From Roseibacillus sp. (GTDB lineage Bacteria; Verrucomicrobiota; Verrucomicrobiia; Verrucomicrobiales; Akkermansiaceae): DNA of 64,000 nucleotides. Shown here one piece after another: positions 1-8,397 of the stretch; position 1 is the stretch's first letter; each line of letters starts with the position of its first letter. The position numbers were made by a program, and so were the translations under genes. The notes under the pieces were generated by a model. The model ran no database searches. It saw nothing but the letters and a program-made list of their open reading frames with translations, and had not been told where the DNA came from. The stretch lies in assembly GCA_028821775.1 (NCBI GenBank), contig JAPKFB010000021.1:1-64000 (forward strand). The letters run 5' to 3'.

Positions 1-3000
1 GTTCATGAGCTCCACGAACTCGAAATCGCTACGGGCATCAAACCCAAGGGCCTCCTCCGCGGGATCGGGTGCTTCGGGACGATAGCTGATCTCGGTGATC
101 ACCAGGGTCTGCTCCGAAGCGGGAGGGATGACGCTGGTGTTGTTGATCGTGATCGTATCGGTGCTGATGACTCCACCCGAAAAGTCGAGTGCTTCGAGGG
201 TGTAGTCATGCACCCCGGGAATGAGGGGAAGTTCCACCCTCCAGGAGTCTCCGTCGGACCAGGTCAGAGGCAGGGAAGCCCCCCCACCTTGCTGCCGGAT
301 TTCCCGGACATTCACCCACCCGACGCCCGACACCGTTGCGCTACTGGTGCCCACCGTGAGCGGACTGCCGGTGGTGATGGAAAAGTTCACGGCCGCGATC
401 TGGGCGTTGATTTGGGAGCGCACGTTGTTGGAACGCGAGTCCATGTAGTTCAGGTGGCTGCTCCACGGCTGCGACGCGTCGAGGATTTGAAGATGGCGGG
501 TCCAGATCTGCATCGATCTGCGGTTGTAGGTCGTGGTGATGATGTCGAGCAGGTGCCCGAGGTAGATTCGCTTGCGGGTGGGGTCAGCGGTCAGCCTGGC
601 ACATTGCGAGTTGGCGAAAATCGAACGAGTGGTGCTGAAGGAGAAGTCCATATCGTGGGGCAGGAACATCACGCGCCCATCCGGGTGGGCGTAGTACATG
701 CCGTTGTGCTGGCTGTTGGCGCCCGCATTGTCGCCCGCTCCCGAGAGGACGGCGTAGGCCATGCCGCGCAACCAACCATCGATGTCCACCACCTCCTCGA
801 GCCCGTCCTCGAAGGCCGCTCCGCTCTGGCTGAATTTCTTGTTGTAGGCGATGATGGGTCCGAAATCGTCGGCCTCCCGATTGTTTTTCTTCAGGAAGAA
901 CCAGCGGTACTTTTCCTTGTCGTCGCCGAGGTTGCCCACCGTGGCGCCCGTCACCCCATCGGGATTCGGGCGCTTGTAGCCGTTCGCGTCCGCGTTGTTG
1001 GGCGTGTAGAGCAACTCGTACTCGTAGAGGTTGCCGTCCGAACCATTCTCGAACTGGGAGTCGAGCAGCACGTCATCGTAGCGCGCCATTTGCAAGACGG
1101 CGGAACGGGTATGCTGGTTCTTCGGGGCGAGCACCTTGATGAAATCATAGTAGCGGCTGATCACTCCGCCGGAGTTCGCGATCATGAAATCGAAGAGAAT
1201 CTCGAGCTGCCCCTGGCCGACCCCTTCGGAGCGATCAATCGCCATCGACTTGTGAATTCCGCGGTAGAGTTGGTCGCTGCCGAAGCGCATATTGTAGCCG
1301 ACCCGGTTGTCCTGGTTGCGCGCGCGCTGACTTCCCTTGAGGCGAAGTCGCACGTCGTAGTAGATGTCCTCTTCGCGGTCGATGATGGTCGCTCCAATGC
1401 GATCATTGCTCATGACCTCGATCGACTCGTGGATAAAGTCGCGCTCCGCATTGGTGACCACGATGCGAAAATTGTGCTGACCGTTGGTGGCCGCGAGTCC
1501 GTCATCGACCTTGTAGAGGGCGCGGGACTCCGGTCCGGCGGCAGGAAAGCGCGCGATCGCTCCAAGACCATCGGTAGCCTCGAGGTAAAACTGCACCAGG
1601 GCCGCGGCTCCCCGCCCGGGAATGGTTCCCTGGTAGACTCCATCCCCACCCATGCTCATGGAGGTGCTCTGGAATCCGCGTCCGTCCACCGAGTAGAACA
1701 CCTTCATGCTCGAGACCTCGTCCGGATCGGTCGCCCGCGCCCTGATGGTCACCGCCTGCCCCACCGCGGGCACGGCCGGGGCATGAATCGCCTCCGTGAT
1801 GGAGGGGCCAATGTTGCTCTCCGCACGCGAGTTGGGAGCGGAGGGGGTGCCCACGTGCTGCGGTCGATCGATGAGGGTGACCCGTGCGAGGCGGTTGAAG
1901 TAGAGCCGACTATGGAGCTGGTTCGAGCCGCTCACCCAGCGCGCGCGAAAGCGGAACGCGTAGTTCTGGCCGTTGCGGACCGGGCTGAGCAGGGTGGTCT
2001 CAATCTGGTTGTGCATGTGCCCGGTGCCGCTGGTGGCCACCAAGCGGAGCACCTTGTTCCCGGGCTCGTCCGGATCATCGATGATCTCACTGTGCCGGTG
2101 GGTTCCCCGGAAGCGCCAGCCGGTCGCGCCGCTGCTGAAGGTCGTGTTGCGGAGCTTGTCGAGGGTACGGTTTTCGACGACCCGCAGATCGTCGATCAGG
2201 ATTTCCCCCGCATCGAGGAGACCCAGATTGAACTCACTCCACTTGCTATCGGGCCCGCGGCTCGCGGCGGCGGTGCCCTGGAAGGTGTAGCTCCGCCAAA
2301 CGCCCTGCTCCGTCTCATCACTGGCGGCCCACGATTCGGCGACGCTGTTATCGGCGTCGAGATCGCGCAACTCGAGACTCGCACCCCCACCATCCGGGAT
2401 CTCGGGCCAGCGCCCGCTGTCGAAGTATCTCACTTCGTCCACTGGATTCTTGTTTTGATCGCGCAAGTGGATGCGCTCTCCCGAGCGTGAGAGGCTGCCC
2501 CTGAATTCTCCCAAGATCCGGGCCCCGGGGTAGGCCTCCGCGAAGGCTAGGGCATCGCGCACAATGCAGGCGTGTTCGCCAACCGCCAAGCTCACCTCGG
2601 CCGGAAAAGTGAAGCTGACCCCGTCGTTGAACTCCCAGCCAGCGAGAGCAATCGGAGCCGCGCTTCGATTGGCAATTTCGATCCACTGGTTGTCCGAGTT
2701 CTCGACCATCGCAGTGGACCCAGCGGGGGTCGGCAGAGGGGGCGGATTATACATGATTTCGCTGATGACGACCTCGTCATGAAAGGAAAAACTGTTTGGC
2801 AGTCCCGGCGTTGCGAGGACCGGATAGAGGTAATCCCCGCCGCGCTCTTCCGCACGTCCGCGCAAACTACCCGTCAACTCGCGGGCATCGGCCACCACGG
2901 ATTCCGAAGGCTCGTAGAGAAAGAGCTTCTCGCCCTCCAGCGGACGAAATCCCAGCTCGAGTTCCGTCAGGAGCAAGAGGTCACCGGAAGCAAGCACCTG

Positions 3001-3681
3001 GGTCGGAATGACATAGCGTCGGAGCGGATCAGCTCCAGCGGTCAAGACCATGCCGTCGAGTTCAACACCGGCGGCTCCGACATTCACCAGTTCAACCCAG
3101 AACGGATCTTCGCTCGCGGGCGGCATTTCATTGATCAGGACCGGCGAGGCACTGAGGGGCGCCGGAAAATTTTCCTCCCCCGGAGTTCCATTCACCTGCG
3201 CGGCCGCAGTCCAATTTTCGGGCGGCTTGTTGGCGGAGTAGGGATTGCGTTTGGCCAGGGTCACGCCGGACCCATCCGAGGCATCGGGCCAGCGACCGTC
3301 GTCGCCATAGCTGAGTTCATCCATCAAGCGCTCGCCCCGGTTGATGAGGCGCAGGCGTTCTCCCCCATTCTCAAGACTGCCTGTAAAGGGTCCGAGCTGA
3401 CCAAGCTCCGGCGTCTTGGCCACCACCAGATAGCCACCCGGAGCGATGAACGACCTCGCCGGAAAGGTGTAGCCAATCCCCTCGATTCGCCAACCGGAGA
3501 GATCAGTCTGAATGCCCATCTGATTGAACAACTCGATCCACTCTCCGTCCTCCGACTGACCGACCGGATTGTAGTGGATCTCATTGAAGACAACCACGGA
3601 ATCCGGGGACGCGAAGGCCACCCCCCACCCCGCCAGGACGGAAAGGAGGCCCGCACAGGAACAAATGAGTGCGTTTCTCAT
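1..3681 (-). CDS. Giant secreted lamin-tail/CotH-kinase protein (C-terminus cut by window edge)
   Basis: The reading frame is open from an ATG at 3679-3681 to the left edge (1227 codons), so the C-terminus is missing. It starts with a short signal peptide (MRNALICSCAG...), followed at once by a lamin-tail motif ([11 protein letters not shown], about residue 28). Further LTD-like units lie near residues 305 (VVISEIMYNPP) and 1190 (LVITEISYRPE). Between about 775 and 1030 is a CotH-kinase-like region with RLRLKGS and the metal-site-like LPHDMDF motif. CotH proteins are secreted atypical kinases; kinase activity here is only inferred from the fold. It is one of five such giants in the window and is closest in architecture to those at 8398-14736 and 56469-61538. 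The long plus-strand frame opposite it is a shadow. Confidence 0.85.
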   Translation of the reverse strand, partial: MRNALICSCAGLLSVLAGWGVAFASPDSVVVFNEIHYNPVGQSEDGEWIELFNQMGIQTDLSGWRIEGIGYTFPARSFIAPGGYLVVAKTPELGQLGPFTGSLENGGERLRLINRGERLMDELSYGDDGRWPDASDGSGVTLAKRNPYSANKPPENWTAAAQVNGTPGEENFPAPLSASPVLINEMPPASEDPFWVELVNVGAAGVELDGMVLTAGADPLRRYVIPTQVLASGDLLLLTELELGFRPLEGEKLFLYEPSESVVADARELTGSLRGRAEERGGDYLYPVLATPGLPNSFSFHDEVVISEIMYNPPPLPTPAGSTAMVENSDNQWIEIANRSAAPIALAGWEFNDGVSFTFPAEVSLAVGEHACIVRDALAFAEAYPGARILGEFRGSLSRSGERIHLRDQNKNPVDEVRYFDSGRWPEIPDGGGASLELRDLDADNSVAESWAASDETEQGVWRSYTFQGTAAASRGPDSKWSEFNLGLLDAGEILIDDLRVVENRTLDKLRNTTFSSGATGWRFRGTHRHSEIIDDPDEPGNKVLRLVATSGTGHMHNQIETTLLSPVRNGQNYAFRFRARWVSGSNQLHSRLYFNRLARVTLIDRPQHVGTPSAPNSRAESNIGPSITEAIHAPAVPAVGQAVTIRARATDPDEVSSMKVFYSVDGRGFQSTSMSMGGDGVYQGTIPGRGAAALVQFYLEATDGLGAIARFPAAGPESRALYKVDDGLAATNGQHNFRIVVTNAERDFIHESIEVMSNDRIGATIIDREEDIYYDVRLRLKGSQRARNQDNRVGYNMRFGSDQLYRGIHKSMAIDRSEGVGQGQLEILFDFMIANSGGVISRYYDFIKVLAPKNQHTRSAVLQMARYDDVLLDSQFENGSDGNLYEYELLYTPNNADANGYKRPNPDGVTGATVGNLGDDKEKYRWFFLKKNNREADDFGPIIAYNKKFSQSGAAFEDGLEEVVDIDGWLRGMAYAVLSGAGDNAGANSQHNGMYYAHPDGRVMFLPHDMDFSFSTTRSIFANSQCARLTADPTRKRIYLGHLLDIITTTYNRRSMQIWTRHLQILDASQPWSSHLNYMDSRSNNVRSQINAQIAAVNFSITTGSPLTVGTSSATVSGVGWVNVREIRQQGGGASLPLTWSDGDSWRVELPLIPGVHDYTLEALDFSGGVISTDTITINNTSVIPPASEQTLVITEISYRPEAPDPAEEALGFDARSDFEFVELMN

Positions 3682-3870
3682 CAAGTGATCTTCAGGAATT
3701 TCTTGGTTCGCCTGGGAACCGGGGAGCGCGACCACTATGTCGTCGAGGTCTCCCTCGGCGCAAACAAATAGCTCCTCGCGTTCGCTCCCCAAAAGCAAAC
3801 ATCCGCAGCATCATGTGCGCATCGATTTCAGCGCTGGGAAACGCGGAACGCTTTGATCCCAGACAAAGAA

Positions 3871-3899
3871 ACGGCGGCTCCCCATCGGGGTGCCGCCGT
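3871..3899 (-). terminator. Rho-independent terminator for the long surface-protein gene
   Basis: An 8-bp stem (acggcggc/gccgccgt) encloses a second cccc/gggg stem with a 3-nt loop. Read on the minus strand it is followed by TTTCTTTG. It lies about 30 bp beyond the stop of the 3930-6221 gene. A decayed copy of this hairpin occurs at 30851-30879. Confidence 0.75.
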
Positions 3900-3929
3900 C
3901 TCTATTGGGTTGCCTGTGAAAGGGGTTTC

Positions 3930-6221
3930 CTAGGAACCGGGCGCCGTGATCATAACATCGTCGATGTGCCAGCCCGACTGGTCAAAGATTGAATCGCCGT
4001 CGCTCTCGAAGAGGAACTCCAGGGAGATGAGCTGCCCCAGGGCAGCCGCAGGCAACTCGGCCGAGAATTCCACCCACCCGGTGGGATCCAGGCCGGTGAT
4101 GTTCGTCTCCACCACGGCCAGTTCGATCACCGTAGCGGGAAGATCGGAAGCGTCGAGGATCCGCAGGGTGCCACGGTCCAGGTTGTCGAAGTCATCCATG
4201 TCCACCCATTGCTGGAAGATCACGGTGGCACCGACTGCAGCAGTGAGATCGATGGCCGAGCTACGCAGCCAGGTGCTGGAACTGATTCCGTAGTTGGCCC
4301 CGAGATTGGTGCCGTAGCAATTGGCTCCGCTGTTGGCTGCCGGCGGCCCACTGATGGGACCACCGAAGGGATCTCCCAGTTGCCAGGTGGTATTCCTGGC
4401 GGTGTCCGCGGGATTGAAGTCGGTGGTCCAGCCCGGGTCAGCTCCATCGAAGTTCTCCTCGAAGAGAACCACCGGGGGAGCGGGAAACTCCTTGATCACG
4501 AAGAAGCGCTCGGCGTCGGCAGGAAGCGGAATGGTGAGGGTGTTGGTGTCAGGAGTGGCCATGATCTGCTCGTGGCCATCGTAGACCGGCCAGTCCTGGG
4601 GCATCGCAACCGAAGGATCAATTTCGCTGAGCAGGTCGTAGCGCATGCCAGCCTGGCTCGTCCAAGTGAAGACGAGGTCGGAACCGACCTGGGTCACGCT
4701 GAGGGGAACTTTTCGGGGGCCACTGCCAGACCCAACCGTGATCTCGAAGGCGTAGGACCTCCCGAGGTTGGCGTGACTGAAATCACCAACCAGTTCGCCC
4801 TCCATGGTGGGCGGGATAAAGGCGTTGTCGTGGTCCGTGGCATGGGTGCCGGTGCCCGAGTTGTTCTGGTCCAGGGCAATGATGCCGGATCCCAGTTCGG
4901 TGGTGAAAAATCCGGCATAGACGTCGGTATCCGCGTCCAGGGTGAAAGAGCCGGATTCGGGGACGGCCTGAATCCCATTGTCGGTCGGATCGTAGGGGGA
5001 GCCGATCCAGAGGGTGGTATAGGACGGTGGCGCTCCTGTCAGCAGCATGGGCGTCACGGAGCCAATACCGTGGGTGTGAACATTGAGCAGCCAGTCGCTC
5101 ACGTCGTAGGACCCGGCCGCCAGGTTCGTGAATCTGAGGGAAATGTTCAGGCGTTCGCCATTCGCGATGTCCTGGATGGTTGCATTCGTGATGTTCACAC
5201 CGGGGCCGATCCCATTGAAGGCTGGACTACTGGGGTCGTTGGGATCGCTTCCCAAGAGAATTTCCGCGCCATCATTGATGCCATCGCCATCACTGTCGGC
5301 TTCGGTGGGATCGGTCCCGAGGGTGGCCTCCTCGCCGTCGTTTAGACCATCGCCATCGGTGTCGGCATTGTTCGGATTTGTTCCGGCGGTCAGCTCGTCA
5401 TTGTCGTTGATGGTGTCGCCGTCGCTGTCGGGATCCTGCGGGTCGGTGTTGTTGGCGAGTTCATCCTCATTGCTCAGTCCATCGTTGTCCGGATCGCCCA
5501 GGGGGCCGTTGGGGCCGTCCTTGAGACCGGCAGCGCTCTCGCCCACCGTGCCATCATCGGTATCATCCAGGCCGTTGGCGGTTTCCCAACTGGCGGGCAA
5601 GCCGTCGCCGTCGCCGTCTGTCGTCACGCCAGCCTCGACCTCGATCGAGAAGGCGTAGGTGCGAGGAAGGTTGGCGTGTCCGAAGCTATCGAGGGCATTG
5701 CCCACTCCGCCTGCCTCGTCAAAGTTGCCACTGTTGGCATGATCTGTTCTTCCGAAGGAAGTATCAGTCAGGATGCTGTTCTGGACCCCGATCTCACTGG
5801 GGTTCTGGATCCCCGCCGCGACGGTGGCTCCCCCAGCCGGGATGGTGAAGGTGTCATTATTGCCTCCGAAAGGAACATCATTCTGCGTTCCGGGCTCCGT
5901 ATCAATGGTACCTCCAAAGGCGAGCACGGTGTGATTGGCGGGACCATTCACGATCGTCAGGAAGGGGAACACCGGTTGGGTCACCCCCGCGGTGGCAGAG
6001 TCGGCAGCAGCCTGATAGTCCCAAGTGGTCGCATGGTAGGTCCCCGCTTGGAGAAAGACCGTATCGGTGATGTTGATGTTCTGACGCATCTGGTTGTTGG
6101 CACCGTTGGACTGGGTATCCTGAACGCCGGTCAATACAGTTCCAAATCCGATCGTGATCGCGCTGGCGCGACCCACGAGGGAGATTCCGATCGAGGTAGA
6201 GAGGAGTGCTTTGGGAGACAT
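3930..6221 (-). CDS. Long surface protein: duplicated ectodomain, TSP3 repeats, C-terminal jelly-roll module
   Basis: 763 residues with an N-terminal signal peptide (MSPKALLSTSIGISLVG...). Residues about 22-205 are nearly the same as the whole ectodomain of the next gene upstream (6393-7052). Where that protein has its PEP-CTERM tail, this one continues into thrombospondin type 3 calcium-binding repeats (DGDGDGLP, DSDGDTIND, DTDGDGLND, DSDGDGIND; about 206-330). A second ectodomain-like half follows (about 340-500): both halves end with a HANLxRxYAF motif. Residues about 505-763 form the recurrent C-terminal module, starting with a VTQVGSDLVFTW strand and ending GWHIDDVMI. Signal peptide and calcium repeats indicate an extracellular protein; its ligand is unknown. 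Confidence 0.85.
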   Translation of the reverse strand: MSPKALLSTSIGISLVGRASAITIGFGTVLTGVQDTQSNGANNQMRQNINITDTVFLQAGTYHATTWDYQAAADSATAGVTQPVFPFLTIVNGPANHTVLAFGGTIDTEPGTQNDVPFGGNNDTFTIPAGGATVAAGIQNPSEIGVQNSILTDTSFGRTDHANSGNFDEAGGVGNALDSFGHANLPRTYAFSIEVEAGVTTDGDGDGLPASWETANGLDDTDDGTVGESAAGLKDGPNGPLGDPDNDGLSNEDELANNTDPQDPDSDGDTINDNDELTAGTNPNNADTDGDGLNDGEEATLGTDPTEADSDGDGINDGAEILLGSDPNDPSSPAFNGIGPGVNITNATIQDIANGERLNISLRFTNLAAGSYDVSDWLLNVHTHGIGSVTPMLLTGAPPSYTTLWIGSPYDPTDNGIQAVPESGSFTLDADTDVYAGFFTTELGSGIIALDQNNSGTGTHATDHDNAFIPPTMEGELVGDFSHANLGRSYAFEITVGSGSGPRKVPLSVTQVGSDLVFTWTSQAGMRYDLLSEIDPSVAMPQDWPVYDGHEQIMATPDTNTLTIPLPADAERFFVIKEFPAPPVVLFEENFDGADPGWTTDFNPADTARNTTWQLGDPFGGPISGPPAANSGANCYGTNLGANYGISSSTWLRSSAIDLTAAVGATVIFQQWVDMDDFDNLDRGTLRILDASDLPATVIELAVVETNITGLDPTGWVEFSAELPAAALGQLISLEFLFESDGDSIFDQSGWHIDDVMITAPGS

Positions 6222-6286
6222 GGTTGCTTGGTTGGTGAGCTTCGTCAGCGACGACGAGGCAGGTTTTTAATCTTGGTAAAGAAACA

Positions 6287-6311
6287 GGGCGGTCAGATGA
6301 CCTGACCGCCC
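6287..6311 (-). terminator. Rho-independent terminator after the PEP-CTERM gene
   Basis: A perfect 10-bp stem (gggcggtcag/ctgaccgccc) has a 5-nt loop; on the minus strand it is followed by TGTTTCTTT. It separates the short PEP-CTERM gene from the long paralogue downstream, so the two probably have separate transcripts or partial read-through. Confidence 0.8.
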
Positions 6312-6392
6312 CGTTGAAATGAATCGTGGACCTGTTCCACACCGCGACATCCATCCGGGAGAACGAATTGCGCGGCTTGGCCCATTTATTTC

Positions 6393-7052
6393 CTAACGCC
6401 GGCGGCGCAGCAGGGCGAGGCCTGCAAGACCGAGGAGCGCGAAGGAGGACGGCTCGGGAATCAGGTCGACCTCAACCGAGAAGGCGTAGGTGCGAGCAAG
6501 GTTGGCGTGCCCGAAGCTATCGAGGGTGTTGCCCACTCCGCCTGCCTCGTCAAAGTTGCCACTGTTGGCATGATCTGTTCTTCCGAAGGAAGTATCAGTC
6601 AGGATGCTGTTCTGGACTCCGATGCCACTGGGGCTCTGGATGCCCGCCGCGATGAGGGCTCCCCCTCCCGGGATGGTGAATGTATGGTTAGAGCCGCCGA
6701 AGGGAACGCCATTCTGGGTTCCGGGATCGGTGTCGATGGTGGCCCCGAAGGCGAGCACGGTGTGATTGGCCGGGCCATTCACAATGGTCAGGAAGGGAAA
6801 CACACCCTGAGTCACGCCTGCGGTGCCAGAGTCGGCAGCAGCTTGATAGTCCCAAGTAGTCGCTTGGTAAGTTCCCGCCGCCAGAAAGACCGTATCGGTG
6901 ATGTTGATGTTCTGACGCATCTGGTTATTGGCGCCGTTGGATTGGGTATCCTGAACGCCGACAAGACCCGGACCGAAGCCGATTGTGGCTGCGCTCGCGC
7001 TCCCAATGAGGGCGATTCCGAGGCAGGTGGTGAGGAGAGTTTTTTTGGACAT
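6393..7052 (-). CDS. Short PEP-CTERM surface protein
   Basis: 219 residues: signal peptide (about 1-21), one all-beta ectodomain (about 22-200) and a C-terminal PEP-CTERM sorting signal made of IPEPSS, a hydrophobic segment (FALLGLAGLALL) and RRRR. PEP-CTERM tails are recognised by an exosortase (EpsH/XrtA family), which is not in this window. The ectodomain matches the N-terminus of the next gene (3930-6221) almost residue for residue until the tail. The order short-then-long is the same as in the 52837/53717 pair. The ectodomain's function is not recognised. Confidence 0.88.
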   Translation of the reverse strand: MSKKTLLTTCLGIALIGSASAATIGFGPGLVGVQDTQSNGANNQMRQNINITDTVFLAAGTYQATTWDYQAAADSGTAGVTQGVFPFLTIVNGPANHTVLAFGATIDTDPGTQNGVPFGGSNHTFTIPGGGALIAAGIQSPSGIGVQNSILTDTSFGRTDHANSGNFDEAGGVGNTLDSFGHANLARTYAFSVEVDLIPEPSSFALLGLAGLALLRRRR

Positions 7053-7141
7053 GGTGAGTGCGTAGTTTGTTGAGTGAGATCTGGGACAATTCGAATCCGT
7101 GCTCAGATGACTCGAGCCCAGCTACACCTAAACAAATACCT

Positions 7142-7151
7142 CCCCCCCCCC
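7142..7151. repeat. Homopolymeric C10 tract between divergent genes
   Basis: Ten consecutive C residues lie in the divergent intergenic region, about 90 bp upstream of the PEP-CTERM gene and 56 bp upstream of the regulator. Runs of this length can slip during replication. Confidence 0.5.
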
Positions 7152-7176
7152 GCACCAAGAATAATCATGATCGAAA

Positions 7177-7197
7177 CCTACCCGATCTATGGGTAGG
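7177..7197. promoter_or_regulatory. Inverted repeat, candidate operator of the GntR/LacI-type regulator
   Basis: CCTACCC and GGGTAGG arms flank a 7-nt spacer, with A/T-rich outer edges, ending 10 bp before the ATG of the regulator at 7208. The position fits an autoregulatory operator that might also influence the divergent PEP-CTERM gene. It could instead be a 5' leader hairpin. Confidence 0.4.
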
Positions 7198-7207
7198 ATT
7201 TGCTTAG

Positions 7208-8281
7208 ATGCCTGAAGTAACCTTTCTCTCCATCGCCGAGCAAGTCGCGAAACACCTGCGCGGGGAGCTCTTCCGGGGGCGTTGGAGCGAGACGATTCCA
7301 GGAATTCACCAGTTGTCTAAGGAACTAAAGGTCAACAGCAAAACCGTCGAGATGGCCCTGCGTCAGCTCGAAAATGAGGGATTGCTGGTGCCGCAGGGAG
7401 CAGGCCGCAAACGCCTCATCTCCCTGCCTCCCGGCCGGGAGGCCCTGCGCCAGCTGCAGATTGGGATCATCCTCTATGAAGGAGAATGCGACCAACAGCT
7501 GGGATACATGATCTCGCTCCGGTCTGCCCTGGAGGCGGCGGGACATCGTGTCTTCTACGCCTCGAAATCCCTGCTTGAACTTGGAATGAATTCCAAGCGC
7601 GTGGCCCGTTTCCTGAAAACGATGGAGGCGGATGCCTGGGTGATTTGCGCCGGCTCGCGCGAGGTCCTGAAGTGGTTCAGCGCTCAAGCGACACCCTCCT
7701 TTGCCTTGTTTGGACGCCGATCGGAAATAGCGATGGCCGCAACCGGTCCAGACAAGCCTACGGCCTATGCGGATGCCACCAGCCAACTGATCAAACTGGG
7801 CCATCGCCGCATCGTGGTCCTGGCCCGCGCAATTCGGCGGAGGCCGGTACCGGGACGGAGCGAGCAGGCCTTTCTCAACGAACTTGAGGCCCATGGCATT
7901 GCCACCGGCGATTTCAACTTGCCGGTCTGGGACGAGAGCAAGGAGGGATTTCAAGAACTTCTGGCCGCGCTCTTCCGGGTCACCCCGCCCACCGCCCTCA
8001 TTCTCGACGAGGCCCCCTTCTTTGCGGCGACCCAGCAGTATCTTGCCAAGCGGGGCATCCGGGTGCCGGAGGACGTTTCCTTGGTCTGCAGCGATAGCGA
8101 TCCCACCTTCGCCTGGTGCAAACCCTCCATCGCCCATATCACTTGGGATTCCCGCCCAGTGGTTCGTCGCATCGTGCGCTGGGTGGCAAATGTGAGCCGG
8201 GGCCGGGAGGATGTGAGGCAGAACTTCGAACCAGCTGAGTTCATCCCCGGGGGCACGATCGGTCCCGCGCCCAAGGAATAG
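7208..8281 (+). CDS. GntR-type winged-helix / LacI-like sensor transcriptional regulator
   Basis: 357 residues. Residues about 5-75 form a GntR winged helix (HLRGELFRGRW, then IHQLSKELKVNSKTVEMAL as recognition region and LENEGLLVPQGAGRKR as wing). Residues about 80-350 resemble the periplasmic-binding-like effector domain of LacI/GalR proteins, including LIKLGHRRIVVLAR and IRVPEDVSLVCSD. This combination is common in Verrucomicrobiota, and the effector is likely a sugar or derivative. It is divergent from the PEP-CTERM pair and ends just before the CotH giant downstream, so either side may be its target. An inverted repeat directly upstream suggests autoregulation. Confidence 0.85.
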   Translation: MPEVTFLSIAEQVAKHLRGELFRGRWSETIPGIHQLSKELKVNSKTVEMALRQLENEGLLVPQGAGRKRLISLPPGREALRQLQIGIILYEGECDQQLGYMISLRSALEAAGHRVFYASKSLLELGMNSKRVARFLKTMEADAWVICAGSREVLKWFSAQATPSFALFGRRSEIAMAATGPDKPTAYADATSQLIKLGHRRIVVLARAIRRRPVPGRSEQAFLNELEAHGIATGDFNLPVWDESKEGFQELLAALFRVTPPTALILDEAPFFAATQQYLAKRGIRVPEDVSLVCSDSDPTFAWCKPSIAHITWDSRPVVRRIVRWVANVSRGREDVRQNFEPAEFIPGGTIGPAPKE

Positions 8282-8397
8282 TGCGAGCCAGGGCCGGGGC
8301 GTGGAGACGAGCTGCACCCGAGCGCAGCTTGCATTCTGAAGGCGTTTCCGCCGAGGCCTCACCGAGATCGTCGCTCTCCCCCGGGAGGGGGACCGGA

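Noticed and set aside
208-2490. Long plus-strand open frame opposite the first CotH giant
   Set aside because: The complementary strand gives signal peptide, LTD and CotH motifs in one frame; the plus-strand product is a low-complexity Gly/Val/Arg shadow typical of GC-rich antisense frames.
4209-5345. 378-codon plus-strand frame opposite the TSP3 surface protein
   Set aside because: It is the shadow of regular Asp/Gly repeat codons on the minus strand.
8281-8397. GTG at 8281 as start of the second CotH giant
   Set aside because: It would add 39 Arg- and Ser-rich residues before the signal peptide and overlaps the regulator's stop; the ATG at 8398 has a strong ribosome-binding site.
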